Part shown: in pieces, positions 1 to 9,227 of the stretch
Layout of the letters: each line of letters opens with the position of its first letter
Position numbering within the stretch: the first letter of the stretch is position 1
Assembly: GCA_965112735.1 (NCBI GenBank)
Contig: OZ218952.1
Span: 3,224,001-3,288,000, forward strand
DNA from: Phaeosaccion multiseriatum
Taxonomy: Eukaryota; Ochrophyta, other classes
Reading direction: 5' to 3'
DNA: 64,000 bases
Notes under the pieces: model-generated
What the model was told of the DNA's origin: nothing
Databases searched by the model: none
Seen by the model: the letters and a program-made list of their open reading frames with translations, nothing else
Translations under genes and position numbers: made by a program

Positions 1-1086
1 TTGGCCGGCCTTGGCGCATGCGTCAATGGTGGAGGTGTAGCTGATTTCGTTGGGAGAGAGTCCTTCTGCCTTCATCTCCCTCAGTAAATGCAATGCCTCC
101 ACGTGTTGGCTGGCCTTGGCGCATGCGTTAATGGTGGAGTTGTAGCTGATTTCATTGGGAGTGAGTCCCTCCGCCTTCATCTCCCTCAGCAAAACCAATG
201 CCTCCACGTGCTGGCTGGCCTTGGCGCATGCGTTAATGGTGGAGCTGTAGCTGATTACGTCTGGAGTGAGTCCTTCCGTCTTCATCTCCCTCAGCAAAAC
301 CAATGCCTCCACGTGCTGGCTGGCCCTGGCGCATGCGTTAATGGTGGAGTTGTAGCTGATTTCATTGGGAGTGAGTCCCTCCGCCTTCATCTCCCTCAGT
401 AAACTCATTGCCTCCAAGTGTTGGTTGGCTCTGGCGCATGCATTAATGGTGGCACTGTAGCTGATTTCATTCGGAGCGAGTCCTTCTGCCTTCATCTCCC
501 TCAGTAAACTCATTGCCTCCACATGCTGGCCAGCCCTGGCGCATGCATTAATGGCGGCGCTGTAGCTGATTTCATTCGGAGCGAGTCCTTCTGCTTTCAT
601 TTCCCTCAGTAAACCCATTGCCTCCACGTCTTGGCCAGCCCTGGCGCATGCATTAATGGTGGCACTGTAGCTGATAACGTTTGGCATGAAGCCTTCCTTC
701 TTCATCTCTGCCAGAAGTGCCAAAGCGCCCTTCCACCTCCCGCACTTCCCAATCGCGGTAATCGCAGCACTCAAACAGTACTGGTTGGGCTTGAGGCCCT
801 CTCGCCGAGCGCGCTCCAGAGTAGATGCCACCCTCCTCCAATCCTTTCTCGTTCCCAGGTCTTGGATCTCCCTCATAAGCCGTATCTGTCTCGACTTGTT
901 GCTTCCCCCAGTAGAGTAGCAGGACCATTGCTGCGGCAGCTGCTTCTGCTGATGGAGAGTAGAGTCGGCTCGCCGTTCAGCAGCGGTGCCTCCTTCTGCT
1001 GCGGGTCCTCTCCTATTCCCGGCAATGCAGGAGGAACAGCAGGTTCTGACCACCCCCCTCAACGACATCACTTTCATCATCAGCAT
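1..1086 (-). CDS. PPR (pentatricopeptide repeat) protein, 5' part only
   Basis: The minus-strand frame is open from ATG at 1086 to the window edge (362 codons, no stop), with an in-frame TAA about 35 bases upstream of the ATG. After a basic, Cys-rich N-terminus of about 50 residues come two diverged PPR-like units. Then follow seven 35-residue units (105 bp each) of the form PNEISYxxTINACA...HVEAxxLLREMKxEGL, nearly identical at DNA level, and the array continues past position 1. PPR proteins bind single-stranded RNA one base per repeat and usually act in mitochondria or plastids. The N-terminus could be a transit peptide, but this is inference. The array is divergent from the SND3-like gene 380 bp away. 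The end of the protein and any C-terminal domain are not in the window. Confidence 0.88.
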   Translation of the reverse strand, partial: MLMMKVMSLRGVVRTCCSSCIAGNRRGPAAEGGTAAERRADSTLHQQKQLPQQWSCYSTGGSNKSRQIRLMREIQDLGTRKDWRRVASTLERARREGLKPNQYCLSAAITAIGKCGRWKGALALLAEMKKEGFMPNVISYSATINACARAGQDVEAMGLLREMKAEGLAPNEISYSAAINACARAGQHVEAMSLLREMKAEGLAPNEISYSATINACARANQHLEAMSLLREMKAEGLTPNEISYNSTINACARASQHVEALVLLREMKTEGLTPDVISYSSTINACAKASQHVEALVLLREMKAEGLTPNEISYNSTINACAKASQHVEALHLLREMKAEGLSPNEISYTSTIDACAKAGQ

Positions 1087-1466
1087 TTTATCCGGGATGG
1101 GGGGCACCCTCTTATTCTCTTAGTGCAGGGGGGAGAGGGAAGGGGAGATGGGATGTAAAAGGGAAGGAAATAATAAGTGGGAGATGGGAAAAAAGGAAAA
1201 AAGAAAAAAGCAATCCCACCGCCAGCTGTGAGTTTGGATGGAGGATCAACACGTGAGCAATTCCCCCCCAGTTTTCCAACTCATTGACTACTTCCCGGCT
1301 GTTCTCGAGCTGCCACCACGACGCACCGCCAGGAGAGCATATTGTTCTCCACTTCCTCCCCTGCGCTGGCTGCCGGTAGGCTTGTAGCGCAAAACTCAGG
1401 CACATTGCAATCTCGAATCGGACATTCACCCGACAGAAGAGGGGGAGGAAGGACCTCCTTGTCACG
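1087..1466. promoter_or_regulatory. Divergent intergenic region, PPR / SND3-ankyrin
   Basis: A 380-bp gap between two start codons facing away from each other. It contains purine-rich stretches (about 1130-1210) but no clear TATA box or coding signal. It presumably carries both promoters. Confidence 0.5.
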
Positions 1467-2234
1467 ATGGGGAACAATGGGAGCATGCAGGAGCGGCTGT
1501 ATCTGCTTCTCCCGGTAATCATGTTCTCCAAGAATGTGGACTGGTCTGAGCCGGCAGTGCTACGGACCATTCGGACGGCGTATGCGGTAGAGCAGGTGGT
1601 CATCCTCTGGCTTGGAGTGTACTTCTTGTGGCGGATAAACAAGTCGAGGGAGGGGGGGGGTGAAGGGCGTGCCGATGGGGCTGATACGCGGGTGATTTTT
1701 GTCCCCGCGACCGATGCTCTGAGCAGCTTCAAGCCGCCCCCACCCGAGGAGTCCCGTGTGTACAGGCCCACGACGTACTTCGAGCACGAGATGCAGGAGG
1801 CGCTGTCCAACCTGCGCAGCACCTTCATTGCGGCCGTCATCTCCCTGACCGTGCACGTGCTGTTCAAGTTCAACCCCGTGCTGCTGATCCAGGTGTTCCT
1901 CACCCCTTACAACCTGGCCGACGCCCCTCTCATGAGGAAGTACATCTTCGGGCTTAGGGAAGGCGTGCGAGTGTGGGGAGAAATGTTCAGCGGAGAAATC
2001 TCCCCTGATCGAATAGTGGCGGTGGTGGCGGCGGCGGGGGAGGGGGGAGGGGTAGGGGAAGGCGAAGGCGGGGGCGGGGGCGGGGCGCCCGTATCACCAT
2101 CTGCTGCTGCGGCGGATAATGCGGATACTGCGGGAGCGTTGGAGCCTTCAGTAGAGAATGCAATGCTCGACGCGTGGGACGATGCCTCCGCCAAGAGACT
2201 GCGGGATATGGTGGACGTGTTGGAGGCATATGGG

Positions 2235-2271
<37 letters not shown>

Positions 2272-2633
2272 CCGAGGCCACTGCCAACGCCCACGCCAAT
2301 GCCCACGCACGGGCCAATGGGTGGACGCCCATCATGATAGCGAGTGCCCTTTCCAGCAAGGACGACGGAGAGGCAGTGGTCCGCTTGCTGCGGTTGGGAG
2401 CCAGCCCCGTGGCGAGCGACGAGGGCGGGTGGACGGCGCTGCACTGGGCAGCGCAGCATGACGGAGTGGCAGCCATTGATGCCATCGCAGCGTACGAGCA
2501 GGGGCGGGGAGGAGGAGAGGCAGAGCTGGCCAAGGCGTTGGCGCTGAAGGACTTTGAAGGGCGGACTCCTCTCGAGCTCGCAGAGGGGGCGGGCAGCGCA
2601 GCGGCGGCAGCGAGGTTAAGAGAGAGGCAATGA
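1467..2633 (+). CDS. SND3/PHO88-family ER membrane protein with C-terminal ankyrin repeats
   Basis: Single-exon gene, 388 aa. Residues 1-145 match the PHO88/SND3 family: a first hydrophobic helix, then the conserved NVDWSEPAVLRTIRTAY segment. A second helix lies near residues 41-58, then a YFEHEM...LSNLRSTF segment. A third helix near 117-138 leads into FNPVLLIQVFLTPYN. SND3 is a subunit of the SRP-independent targeting route that delivers proteins to the ER membrane. Unusually, the protein continues: a Gly/Glu-rich linker, a poly-Ser run encoded by (AGC)n at about 2236-2270, and from residue 283 about three ankyrin repeats (NGWTPIMIASA, GGWTALHWAAQ, EGRTPLELAEG). Known SND3/PHO88 proteins are about 190 aa without ankyrins. 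Fusion is in one uninterrupted frame, so it is not an annotation join. The Met at 1485 is an alternative start. Confidence 0.82.
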
Positions 2634-3018
2634 CGTAATACCACGCACCATGTAGACGTCGTCGTCAGTTGTTTGCGAAGGCAACCCATATGCCCGTGCG
2701 TTCTGGTGGATGGGCAGCTGTAATGTTCACTCTTTCTACCGTTGTGGCATTTGTTTTTGGAAACCTTATGTTACACTCTTTTCGCGCACGACTGCTGTGG
2801 GGCCTGGTCTTGACCCCTTACACTCGCTGGGAGAGTGGCCACTGTGCGAAGAGTCAGGGACAGCAACAACAAGCGGATCTTGTGGACGCTGAAGAGATGG
2901 CACCTTATGGCAGCCTCCACAGAAGGCTTTGTCCCTTCCTTGACTGCTCGCAGCAAGGCCACCCCCCTGGGAGGGGATCCCCCATTTGTGAAGGTTGTTT
3001 CTTCTCCGCGGTTGAATG

Positions 3019-3090
3019 GCCCCTTGAAGCCGATTTGAGCAAAGCCTGAATTCATTCATTCAGGGTTGGCTCAAATCGGTTTTGGGGGCC
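3019..3090. repeat. Inverted repeat (hairpin), ~33-bp arms
   Basis: The left arm (about 3019-3052, containing GCCGATTTGAGC) is the reverse complement, with a few mismatches, of the right arm (about 3057-3090, containing GGCTCAAATCGG). A few bases separate the arms. It shares the TTGAGC motif with the larger foldback element just downstream. Confidence 0.75.
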
Positions 3091-3118
3091 CTTCACTTCG
3101 AACTAAAAAAAAACCTCG

Positions 3119-3398
3119 CTACTGCGCTTTCGCGGTTGAGAGAGACTTGAGCCCCGAATGAACAGACATATGAGCCCTAGTTTGAGCCAGCTTTGAGCCA
3201 CCATTGACCCAAGTTGAGTCACCTTTGAGCCAACTTTGAACCACTCTTGAGCCGCCTTAAGTTGGTTCAAAGGTGGTTCAAAGCTGCCTCAAAGCTGGTC
3301 TAAAGTGGTTCAAACCGGTGTCGAATCAGGCTCACACTCCCTGTTCAGATTGGGCTTATAAAAGCCTCAAGTCTCACTCAACCGCGAAAGCGCAGTAG
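3119..3398. mobile_element. Foldback / MITE-like element with 33-bp terminal inverted repeats
   Basis: The outer arms 3119-3151 and 3366-3398 are inverted copies (core CTACTGCGCTTTCGCGGTTG / CAACCGCGAAAGCGCAGTAG), differing by about one base. Inside, the left half is a tandem array of about 11-bp units (TTTGAGCCA...). The right half is its complement (...GGTTCAAAG). The two meet near a TTAA at about 3255, so the whole element is one imperfect palindrome. There is no coding capacity. It looks like a non-autonomous element or a replication-born palindrome. A target-site duplication is not obvious. Confidence 0.65.
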
Positions 3399-3487
3399 TT
3401 TCTTGCTCTCTCTCATCAAGCCCTACGTAACACCCAATATACTTACACACACTACACAGATGGAAGATCCGAGCCATATCACAGGTG

Positions 3488-4557
3488 CTATCTCTTGCCG
3501 ATCCACCCCTGTGCCACCAACATGCCTAGACGAGCCGCCCCCAGCCCGCCCCCGTTGTTCAACATGAGGTATCCGAAGGCAGTGCCTGTCCTGCCGCTGT
3601 TCAGCAAGTTGACCATGTCCACAGAGCTGCGGACAGGCAGACGGACGGAGACAGACAGAAAGAGAAGGAGAGAGAGGGGGGGGGCCTGAGGGGCAGGTGC
3701 CTCTAATGACCTGAGCTGAGTTGAGCAGACAGCAGCAGCCTGGGGCGCGGGGCGAACTGATGAGCTGATTCGAACACCTAAACAAAGGGGGCAAGAGCAA
3801 TAACTAGTAGCTACCATCCCTCAGGCAGCACCACGGGGCCCGGCCAAGAGCACAACAGAGGGGTGATGGCCTTGGCCTAGACATCACTATGCACCTCCTT
3901 CTTCGCCCCCCTCCCACACCAATGACTAGCTGCCTCGCTGCTGCCTCGCTGCTGCATCGCTGCTGCCTCGCTTACAATGTGGAGAAGGTGGTGAATCCCC
4001 CACACAGTCTGCAGTGAGTGAGAAGGGATGCGAGAGCGAGTGCAGGGCAGGCCAAGAACGAGGAGGGAGGGAGGGAGAGGGAGATTAGGGTAGGGGGGAT
4101 GGCATGGTATGGCACGACACGATGGAGGATGGTGGGGCAGAGCGGGCCAAGCCAAGGCGGGGCTCGTTCGTGCACCTGCATAGCTTGCACATAGCTTGCA
4201 CACCCATGTAGCCATCGCCCTTACCCTGTTCCAAGGCACAGCTTCAGGCGGGGGTTAAGCACGGGCGCGGCTTGGCTGACCACGCCTAGGGCGAAAGAGC
4301 CCAGCACGTTAATGGCTCCGATATGCCAAGGCGCAGCGGAGGGGTACTTGGTGGCGATGGCGTGTCTCGCGCACGCCCCGGCTGCGGCGCCGAGTCCGAC
4401 GGCAGCGAGGTCTGAAGGCACGAGAGTGGGAGGTGGTGACAGCAATAGTTGGAGAGGGGAAGGAGGGGAAGAGGAGAGAAATAGAAGGAGAAGACAGCCT
4501 GGGGTAGGATATCTCCCATCCGTCCTCGCTCCTCGCACCTGGTGTGACGAAGGCCAT
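3488..4557 (-). CDS. crcB-like: CrcB/FEX-type fluoride channel, single domain
   Basis: Four exons on the minus strand: 4557-4539, 4411-4225, 4008-3976 and 3626-3488, with GT-AG borders and consistent phases (378 nt, 125 aa). The product carries the CrcB signatures in order: GLGAAAGACARH, INVLGSFALG, then GTGLCGGFTTFSTFS. The last motif is rebuilt only when the 33-nt exon is spliced in. It ends in a fourth helix and WIGKR. CrcB proteins are small four-helix membrane proteins that dimerise to export fluoride. Most characterised eukaryotic FEX proteins are two fused copies; this one is a single bacterial-length unit. The start at 4557 gives typical CrcB length. The frame is open upstream to 4803, so a longer N-terminus is possible. 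Confidence 0.85.
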
Positions 4558-4925
4558 TGGCCTTCGGTGAGGAGAAAGAAACGAGGGGGAGAGAGCTCCT
4601 TCTCCTGCTGCTGCTCCTGACGCCACCCCCGTCCCGGCTAGGAGGCAGAAGAGGAAAGACAGGAGCTCAAAGAGCATGTCGAAGAGGAGAGGAGCAAAAA
4701 AAAAGTAAGGAGCACATCCATTGCCATCCGGATCATTCTCATTGCTTCCTTTTTCTTTCTCTTTCTCCCCCCCCCCCCCCTCTCGCCCTTTTGCTGCATA
4801 CACTCTGTGCCTTCCATTAGTGGGGCTGAAGAGAGGTAAACAGTGGCTTTTCGTGGGATAAGGAGAGGAGGATGGGATTGGCTCCCACAGAAACTACCCC
4901 GTAACATCCCCTAACACTTGCTTGC

Positions 4926-4968
<43 letters not shown>

Positions 4969-5042
4969 TCCTACTTTAAGGAGAGACCAGGGGTGTGTGT
5001 GGGTGTTTGTGTGGGCGAGGGGGCAGGAGGGATAGGGAGGCC
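4558..5042. promoter_or_regulatory. Divergent intergenic region, CrcB / CDC50, with (CTG)n
   Basis: A 485-bp gap between two outward-facing starts. It has a C-tract near 4768-4781 and a perfect (CTG) run of about 13 units at 4928-4967. Probably a shared promoter region; no specific elements recognised. Confidence 0.5.
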
Positions 5043-7507
5043 ATGGAGGAGAGTACAACGGAAGATCGTCTCCCTCCGTCGGAGAACCGTAAGGCCAGGC
5101 CAATCGGTGAGTAATGAAGCAGAGATGGAGGGCAGTTGCAATTGCTCCGAGTTCCCCCCCTGCAAAGCCTCATTCGTATTCTGCATCCTCCCCTCAGACT
5201 CCAACTTCCGGCAGCAGAGCGTTAAGGCGTGGATTCCCATCCTGACTCCGCCCATCGTGGCCGCCTGGTTGGTATTGCTAGCAGCCGTCTTCTTCCCCAT
5301 CGGAGCCAGACTATTGGCCTCGAGCAAGTCGGTGAGCAGTCGGAGCACGCTATACATACTCGCACTCTCTCTTACCTCCATCCTCCTTCCGTCCTGCAGC
5401 CTCTCTCCCTGTGTGAGAGCGGGGAGACGCCCGTTTTTTGTCTCGCGTCATCCTACTGCCCTTTCTCGATCTGAAGAGAGTATAGGAGACAACGTTTGTT
5501 GGTCCCTCAACAACGGAAAGGCGGCGACATTGCCATTTGCATCTCACGACAGAGCCCTACCCCACCCCCCATCTGTCTCGTCCACACACATATTCTTCGT
5601 CGTGTCCTTGCCGTTGTCTCCCCCCCTCTCTCTCTCTCGCTCGCTCGCTCTCCCTCTTCCTCGTCAGGCTGTTACAATCCGTCAGCAGTACGATGGCAGC
5701 GGCACCCCGTCTCAGTACGACGGATGTAAGATCACCGATTTCGACCAGAGCGCCTCTTGTCAGGTGCGCGTTGAGCAAGGCCGGACGGACGGAAGGGAGG
5801 AAGAGAGGAGCGCGGACAGAAGGGAGGGAGACATGCGCGGTGGATACTGCTGTGTCACTTCCTTCGTTGTGCGCACATGTCGTCTGCTCCCACCATCTCC
5901 CTTCCCCCCTCTTTCTTTCTTCCATCGCTCTCCCCCCCCTCTCCCTTTCTTCCACCTCCCCCCCCCTCCCCCCGTCTCGACGTGTTTTTTTTTGTGTACT
6001 CTGCGAAAGGGGTGCCAATTTATCCCTTACGTATCCCGGCGTATGTATGTCCAACCCCTCCCGCCGCTCAGGTGACGTTTAACATCGACAAGGACATGAC
6101 GCCCCCCGTGTTTGTGCACTACGAGCTCGACAGCTTCTACCAAAACCACCGCAAATACGTGCGGTCGAGGAGCTCCCAGCAGCTCTTGGGCCGCACCATC
6201 GACACAGATACCGACTGCGATCCGAAGCGGTTCACAGACGAGGGCTACAAGCTCAACCCCTGTGGCCTCATCGCAAACTCGCTCTTCACAGACCGCTTCA
6301 CCGTCTCCGCCAGCACCGGGGAAGGCTTCTCCTCGGCCACCCCGGACTCTCCTTACATGTCTGAGGCGGACATTGCCTGGGATCAAGACCAGGACGAGCG
6401 CTTCGCTCAGCCCGACGCCTTCGCCTTTGCCAAGGTGGAGGACGGAGGGGACTGTGCAGAGGCCTCCAACTCCACGACCAACTGCGAGGCGTGTCTGGGC
6501 AGTGGCAAGGTGCGCCGTGCGTTTCGTTTTGTTGGTTGTGTGTGTGCGTTGTTTCAATCACTCATTCATTTCTTCATTCACTCACTCACTCACTCACTCA
6601 CTCGCTCACTCACTCACTCACTCACTCACTCACTCACTCGCTCGCTCACTCACTCACTCACTCACTCACTCACTCACTCACTCACTTTCTCCCTCCCTCT
6701 CTTACTGCTAACCCCAACCCTGCCCTCCCCTCCTCCCCCCTCCCCTCCCCTCCAGTCTCCCTGCGTGCTGTACCTTGACACTGCTGGCGACACCTTCCTG
6801 TACTATTACAAGGACGATGTGGTGGCACACGGAGGCAACATCGTGGAGGGGGACGGAGAGAGCAGCCGCCCCGCAGTGCAGTACCTGTACTCGTCCTTCC
6901 CGGACATCGTCAGCCCCCTCGAGGGAGTCGAGAATGAGCACTTCCAGGCACGTCCACAGGCCCCTTTCTTGTGTGTGTGTCTCTCTCTCTCTGTATGTTG
7001 ATCTCTCTCCCCTCTCTCGGGCGTCCATTTGATTTTCACCTCTCCCCATCTCCCTCCGTCCCCGCTCTGCCTCGCCAACCACCATCTTCCCCTCGTCCTC
7101 ACCTTCTCCCACCCCATGCTCTCTCTCTCTCTCTCCCTCTCTCTCTCTCCCTGTGGATTTCGCTTCAGGTGTGGATGCGAGCGGCGGGTCTGCCCACCTT
7201 CCGTAAGATCTACGGCCGCATCACCTCCCCGCTGCGCGCCGGTGACACCCTCACCTTCTCCGTCGACGCCTCCTACTTTGTGCAGTCCTTCAGCGGCAAG
7301 AAGTCCATCGTCCTGTCCACCGTGGGCAGATACGGAGGCAAGAACATGTTCCTGAGCGTCATGTTCCTGATTGGCGGCTCGCTCTGCCTGGTGCTGGCGG
7401 CCGCTTTCCTCGCCCTTCACGCTGTGCGCAACCGTCGGCTCGGAGACCCTCGCTTTGTCGACGCGGCGCAGTACCTGGTGGTGCCCAACGACTCCTCGCA
7501 GAGATAG
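5043..7507 (+). CDS. CDC50-like: CDC50/LEM3-family beta-subunit of P4-ATPase lipid flippase
   Basis: Six exons: 5043-5106, 5198-5331, 5668-5763, 6072-6509, 6756-6947, 7169-7507; phases close exactly, 420 aa. The cytosolic start leads to FRQQSVKAWIPILTP and the first TM (about residues 30-58). The ectodomain has the family Cys pairs (DGC...SASC; DCDP...NPCG), the YELDSFYQNHRKYVRSR motif, CGLIANSLF and an NST glycosylation site. The end has VWMRAAGLPTFRKIYG, then a second TM and LGDPRF. CDC50 proteins escort P4-ATPases out of the ER and are needed for flipping phospholipids to the cytosolic leaflet. The intron after 6947 has a GC donor (CAG|GCACGT), forced by the conserved HFQ-VWMR junction. 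Intron 4 holds a long (CACT)n tract. Confidence 0.93.
6570..6687 (+). repeat. (CACT)n microsatellite in CDC50 intron 4
   Basis: About 28 nearly perfect tetranucleotide units within the intron between 6509 and 6756. It is followed by a branch-point-like CTGCTAAC and a C-rich acceptor tract. Confidence 0.95.
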
Positions 7508-9227
7508 AGACTGAAGGATGGAAGGATGGAAGGATGGAAGGAGGAGAGCTCGAGCAATGCCTCTCTCCCTCTCTCTCTCTCCGCGTGTCCCTCCGTCTTC
7601 CACTCTCTCTCATTCTACCTCTGTCTTGGGCTGTAGGGAGTTTCCCAGAGGGGGTCCAGAGGGGGCCGAGCGGCAGGTTCGATAAGACAGTTTTGGCAGC
7701 CTTCTCCGGCGACGGGGGGCGATGGGACGGGGACTGCTTCCCATTTTGGATGGGAAGGAGGAGTGCGAGAGAGAAGAGGGAGATCACCATGGATAGGAAG
7801 GAAGAGTGCGAGAGAGAGAGGGAGAGAGATGAAAAAAGGGAGAATGCGTGACAGAACAGGGCACGTAGTGCTTGCGCTGGCAGAAGAGAAGAGCACTATT
7901 GCACGGCCACAGGGAGACTCGGGGCATCGAAGCTCTCTTGGATACCATCGATGCTACTCAGGGTCTATCTGTGTGGCGGGCATCGCGCCTTTTGGCCTAC
8001 TTTACAACGGAGGGAGGGAGCGCAGTGGAGCGTCGCGAGTGCGTCCTTTGCTCCGAAAGTGCACAAGCCGAGGCGTGTTGCACTGACGAGCCTGCAGCCA
8101 CGAGCCGAGCCCAGAGGACAAGACCGAGAGGGCGGAGCCGAGAGGGCAGGGCGGTGTGACGGAGGGAAGGAGGCGCTGGGGCCGGCCTTTGCCCCGCTTG
8201 GATGGCAGCAGAAGGACAGTGGAAGGCAACAGGCAGGCCGCTTGGTCGTTGAGCTATATCCATTGCCATCGATGGATCGATCTATCTAGGCGGGCTCAAG
8301 GCTCAAGCTTGCATGGGGCTTCTCAAAACCTCTGACTGGCCTTGATTGATTCTTGTGCGAAGGCATCATTCCAGGGCCCTGCAGTCTGCTGCCCTCCGCT
8401 TGCCGTCCGCTACCATCTGGGTCCTTTGGCTGCAGTCGCAGGGGTGGGTCCTTTGGCTGCAATCGCAGGGGTGGTGCGTCGTCCCGTTGAGCCCCAAGAG
8501 GGAGAGAGTGTGTGTGCGTGTTTCGGCTGAGTCGGGCCAGCGGCGAAGGCGGATGGACCAACGGAGGACGACGAGCTTGGAAGGCGTCTCGTCCATGGTC
8601 GGCAAAGTCGCTCTTTCAGCTTACTGACGTCGATCAATGTCGAACACATCGATGTCGATGGATGGCAGTCCAGGCGATTTGCGATTTACCGGCAAGAGGA
8701 AGCAAGAAAGGCCCTTCGGGAGGGAGGCTTGGTTCACGCGGAAGGGGTCAGGACGCTTCGCTTGGGCCTCCGGGGGGGGCTCTGAGGGAAAGCGGAAGTA
8801 CTTACATCACGCAGCCCAGCAAACTCACTTGTCGCGCTGCTCGTCGATACGCCGGGCGCTGCTTCCACATGTTGGGTCTCCCAAAGGCTTAAAGGGCACC
8901 ACGTGTGAGGGGCAGCAAGCGCCTCTGTCAGCACCTTTGTAAAATGAATATATTTTTTTATGTTAGTTTAATTAATTTTAATTTAATTAAATAAAAAAGA
9001 AAAGTGGAGAGGATTTGGTGAAGGTACACCTTCCTGTCCCCGGTCCCCTCTATCCGCCCCCGACATTGTGCATCTTGGAATAAATACAAGTGTACAGTGT
9101 ACTAAGAAAAGGAGGAAGCAGTCGCCTTAGCAAGTAGCTCAACCTTCAGGAGAGTAGAGTAGAGCAGAAATGCCTGCCCTCCCTGCCAATCTGCCTGCCT
9201 GCCTGTCTGCCTGCCTCTCCATTCGCC
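7508..9227. other. Convergent intergenic region, nothing recognised
   Basis: 1.7 kb between the stop codons of CDC50 and the GH47 mannosidase. Several short open frames lack homology or typical composition. It contains a tandem ~28-bp duplication (8420-8475, GTCCTTTGGCTGCAGTCGC and a near copy) and a strongly AT-rich patch at 8937-9001 that could serve as a terminator or polyadenylation region for one or both genes. Confidence 0.5.

Larger units (their letters stand above)
2634..3487. other. Convergent intergenic region with foldback DNA, no convincing gene
   Basis: Gap between the ends of the SND3-ankyrin and CrcB genes. A 126-codon open frame at 2669-3049 has no clear homology; its segment near 2760-2830 weakly echoes the SND3 'LTPY' region. 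Base composition is more AT-rich than the neighbouring genes. Two inverted-repeat structures, listed separately, fill 3019-3398. Confidence 0.5.

Noticed and set aside
631-1158. 175-codon plus-strand open frame
   Set aside because: Lies opposite the PPR reading frame, which has clear 35-residue periodicity and motif conservation on the minus strand.
3236-3330. tRNA-like GGTTCAAA boxes
   Set aside because: The string recurs as part of the foldback element's tandem units and no cloverleaf or acceptor stem can be formed.
7763-8640. Possible small genes between CDC50 and GH47
   Set aside because: Overlapping short frames on both strands, no homology, no splice-consistent extension and low-complexity composition.
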